Positions 62,728-64,000 of a stretch of 64,000 nt of DNA are shown here, piece by piece; positions within the stretch are counted from its first letter, which is position 1; every line of letters starts with the position of its first letter. The stretch covers positions 27,253 through 91,252 of IMG/VR virus record IMGVR_UViG_3300028192_000001; one strand, written 5' to 3'. The notes beneath the pieces are model-generated. The model saw nothing but the letters and a program-made list of their open reading frames with translations, was not told the origin of the DNA and searched no databases. A program made the position numbers and the translations under genes. This DNA is from a virus.

Positions 62728-63567
62728 ATGTCAAAAACAGTTAGAACTTACGGCGATTATACCATTAAAGCAGGCGGCGGATCGAGCGGATCAGATAGAA
62801 TAATACTAGATGCATCTGAAATTAGAGTGCCTGGAAGTCTGACTGTTGAAGGTACTCAAACAACATTAAATTCAGCGACACTTACAATCGAAGACAAATT
62901 TATAGAAGTTAATAGAAATAATTCTACAGCAGGTACAGAAGATGGTGGTGTATTTTTTAACCAAGGATCTAATAATCATCAAATTTTTTATTATGATGCT
63001 GACCAATCAGAATTTGTTGTTGGAGTAACAACTCAAGATTCTGATGCTACATCAATTACAAATATTACACCAGGAAATTTAAGAATTGCGGCACCAGGAC
63101 AATCAGATCACGCCACTACAAAAGCATACGTAGATGCACAAATTGCCGGCGGTGGATTTAGTATTGGATTTACAGGTGATGATTCAACAACGGTATCTGT
63201 AACAACAGGAAATACAGTTGATATTGCAGGTGGCTCAAACATAAGCACTGCGGCGGCAGAACCAGATACTATAACAGTAAATTTAAATAACGATTTAACA
63301 AATATAACTTCAATAACATCAAATGTATCTAATGGAAACCTAACATTAGCAACAAATGGTACTGGTGATGTTGTAGTAGATGATACATTAACATTTTCGG
63401 CCGCGGCAAGTACACCAGCGGCAAATACAGTTACAAAAATTTACAATAAAACAGCAGGTGGAGGCGGTACTGGACTGTTTTTTCTTAACTCTAACATCAA
63501 TTCAGGCTCAGAAGGAGAACTGATAAGTAAAAGCAAAGCAACGGCTTTGGCAATTGCATTAGGATAA
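62728..63567 (+). CDS. Tail-fibre-like structural protein (279 aa)
   Basis: This 279-residue protein has the phage-fibre pattern RVPGSLTVEGTQTTLNSATLTIEDKFIEVNRNNS...DGGVFFNQGS. NLRIAAPGQSDHATTKAYVDAQIAGGGF is a motif common at fibre shaft/trimerisation regions. A Thr/Asn-rich repeat region (SITSNVSNGNLTLATNGTGDVVVDDTLTFSA) follows. The short C-terminus SKATALAIALG contains no chaperone domain. It probably forms part of a tail or whisker fibre. It is followed 3 bp later by the next gene. Confidence 0.7.
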   Translation: MSKTVRTYGDYTIKAGGGSSGSDRIILDASEIRVPGSLTVEGTQTTLNSATLTIEDKFIEVNRNNSTAGTEDGGVFFNQGSNNHQIFYYDADQSEFVVGVTTQDSDATSITNITPGNLRIAAPGQSDHATTKAYVDAQIAGGGFSIGFTGDDSTTVSVTTGNTVDIAGGSNISTAAAEPDTITVNLNNDLTNITSITSNVSNGNLTLATNGTGDVVVDDTLTFSAAASTPAANTVTKIYNKTAGGGGTGLFFLNSNINSGSEGELISKSKATALAIALG

Positions 63568-63570
63568 AAA

Positions 63571-63885
63571 ATGGCTATAACAAATTTTCAAGTAGGAACA
63601 GGCACCGGAACACCGGCGTATACTGCTACGGCGGAAACTGCGGTTACTGTAATATACATTACAAATAAGTCAAGTGCGGCTGGAACAATAGACGTTTACA
63701 TTACTCCTAATGGACAAGCAGTTAGTGAAAACTTTAAAATTTACAATCAATTAACTATTCCGGCACAAGACACTTATATTATCGATACTGAGAAAACAAT
63801 TTTAGAAATAGGTGCTAAAATTTTTATTGCGGCACCAGATTCAGCGGCACAATTCAACGCAACGATCTCAACTATAGGATTATAA
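63571..63885 (+). CDS. Small beta-rich structural protein (104 aa)
   Basis: This 104-residue protein (TAETAVTVIYITNKSSAAGTIDVYITPNGQ...SENFKIYNQLTIPAQDTYIIDTEKTILEIGAKIFIAAPDS) looks like a single beta-sandwich domain, similar in type to small head- or tail-decoration proteins of marine phages. No catalytic motif. It sits between two fibre-like genes. Assigned as structural from composition and neighbours. Confidence 0.6.
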   Translation: MAITNFQVGTGTGTPAYTATAETAVTVIYITNKSSAAGTIDVYITPNGQAVSENFKIYNQLTIPAQDTYIIDTEKTILEIGAKIFIAAPDSAAQFNATISTIGL

Positions 63886-63889
63886 TACT

Positions 63890-64000
63890 ATGGGTAGATT
63901 TGTTAAAAATCCAGTACTAGTATCAGGAAGTGCAATAACATCACAAATTGCTATAGGTACAACATCTGAACAATCAGAAAACCCAAATCCAGGCGAAATA
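63890..64000 (+). CDS. Partial structural gene at window edge
   Basis: An ATG at 63,890 opens a frame of 37 codons that runs off the right edge: GRFVKNPVLVSGSAITSQIAIG, then TTSEQSENPNPGEI. The start resembles N-termini of fibre-like proteins. It follows the previous stop by 4 bp with the same orientation, so it is a continuation of the structural run. Confidence 0.6.
   Translation, partial: MGRFVKNPVLVSGSAITSQIAIGTTSEQSENPNPGEI

Noticed and set aside
1-64000. tRNA genes, CRISPR arrays, insertion sequences, integrase or attachment sites
   Set aside because: None seen on either strand. No T-loop-type GGTTCGA motifs in suitable context, no regularly spaced repeats, no transposase or integrase frames.

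Overview
This window is part of the genome of a T4-like marine myovirus. The DNA is AT-rich (roughly one third G+C by eye) and carries recognisable T4-type genes: baseplate gp48/54-like, gp53, gp5, gp25, gp6 and gp26; late sigma factor gp55; recombination nuclease gp46/gp47; portal gp20; prohead core gp67-like; protease gp21; scaffold gp22; and capsid gp23. The low G+C, the giant fibre-like baseplate proteins with NYREYFWLPNGP-type N-termini and the absence of photosynthesis genes or tRNAs fit a SAR11 (Pelagibacter) myophage or a close relative of the T4-like cyanophages. The host cannot be read from the sequence, so this is inference.

Layout. (1) 1-11,410, minus strand: an accessory cassette of radical SAM enzymes, glycosyltransferase-like proteins, a nucleotide-sugar dehydrogenase, a methyltransferase-like protein and an SGNH-hydrolase-like protein, with a good sigma70-type promoter at its head. 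(2) 11,474-43,370, minus strand: tail and baseplate genes, comprising fibre-like proteins (three paralogues), a glycine-rich protein with two Hint domains, a 4,304-residue giant protein with a cupredoxin domain and a seven-bladed propeller, then gp6, gp25, gp5, a probable hub protein, gp53 and a tube-cap-like protein. (3) 43,506-47,727, plus strand: gp55, gp47, gp46, then a 27-residue lysine/arginine peptide and a 68-residue histone H1 (Hc1)-like protein. (4) 47,788-51,101: minus-strand genes (GIY-YIG nuclease, possible ATP-grasp protein, coiled-coil protein, small gp51-position protein, gp26), interrupted by a 476-bp gene-free stretch that looks like a plus-strand structured RNA with its own sigma70-type promoter. 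(5) 51,175-61,125, plus strand: tape measure and head genes, with inserted cargo genes (MptE/DUF115-like, SGNH-like). (6) 61,194-64,000: a minus-strand radical SAM/SPASM gene, then further fibre-like structural genes.

Expression. T4-type late elements (TATAAATA and variants) occur in two arrangements. Structural operons have leaders of about 37-50 nt, several with a palindrome at the predicted 5' end. About ten other genes, many of them accessory, have the element ending only 5-8 nt before the start codon, which predicts leaderless or nearly leaderless late mRNAs. The accessory cassette, the histone-like pair and the RNA instead have host-type promoters and are probably early.

Across the whole window the pentamer GCWGC (GCAGC/GCTGC) appears to be avoided: Ala-Ala pairs are written GCG-GCN or GCC-GCN, against the AT bias. 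The best candidates for undescribed biology are the split histone-like pair, the structured RNA, the radical SAM/glycan cassette with matching cargo genes elsewhere, and the leaderless cargo units.
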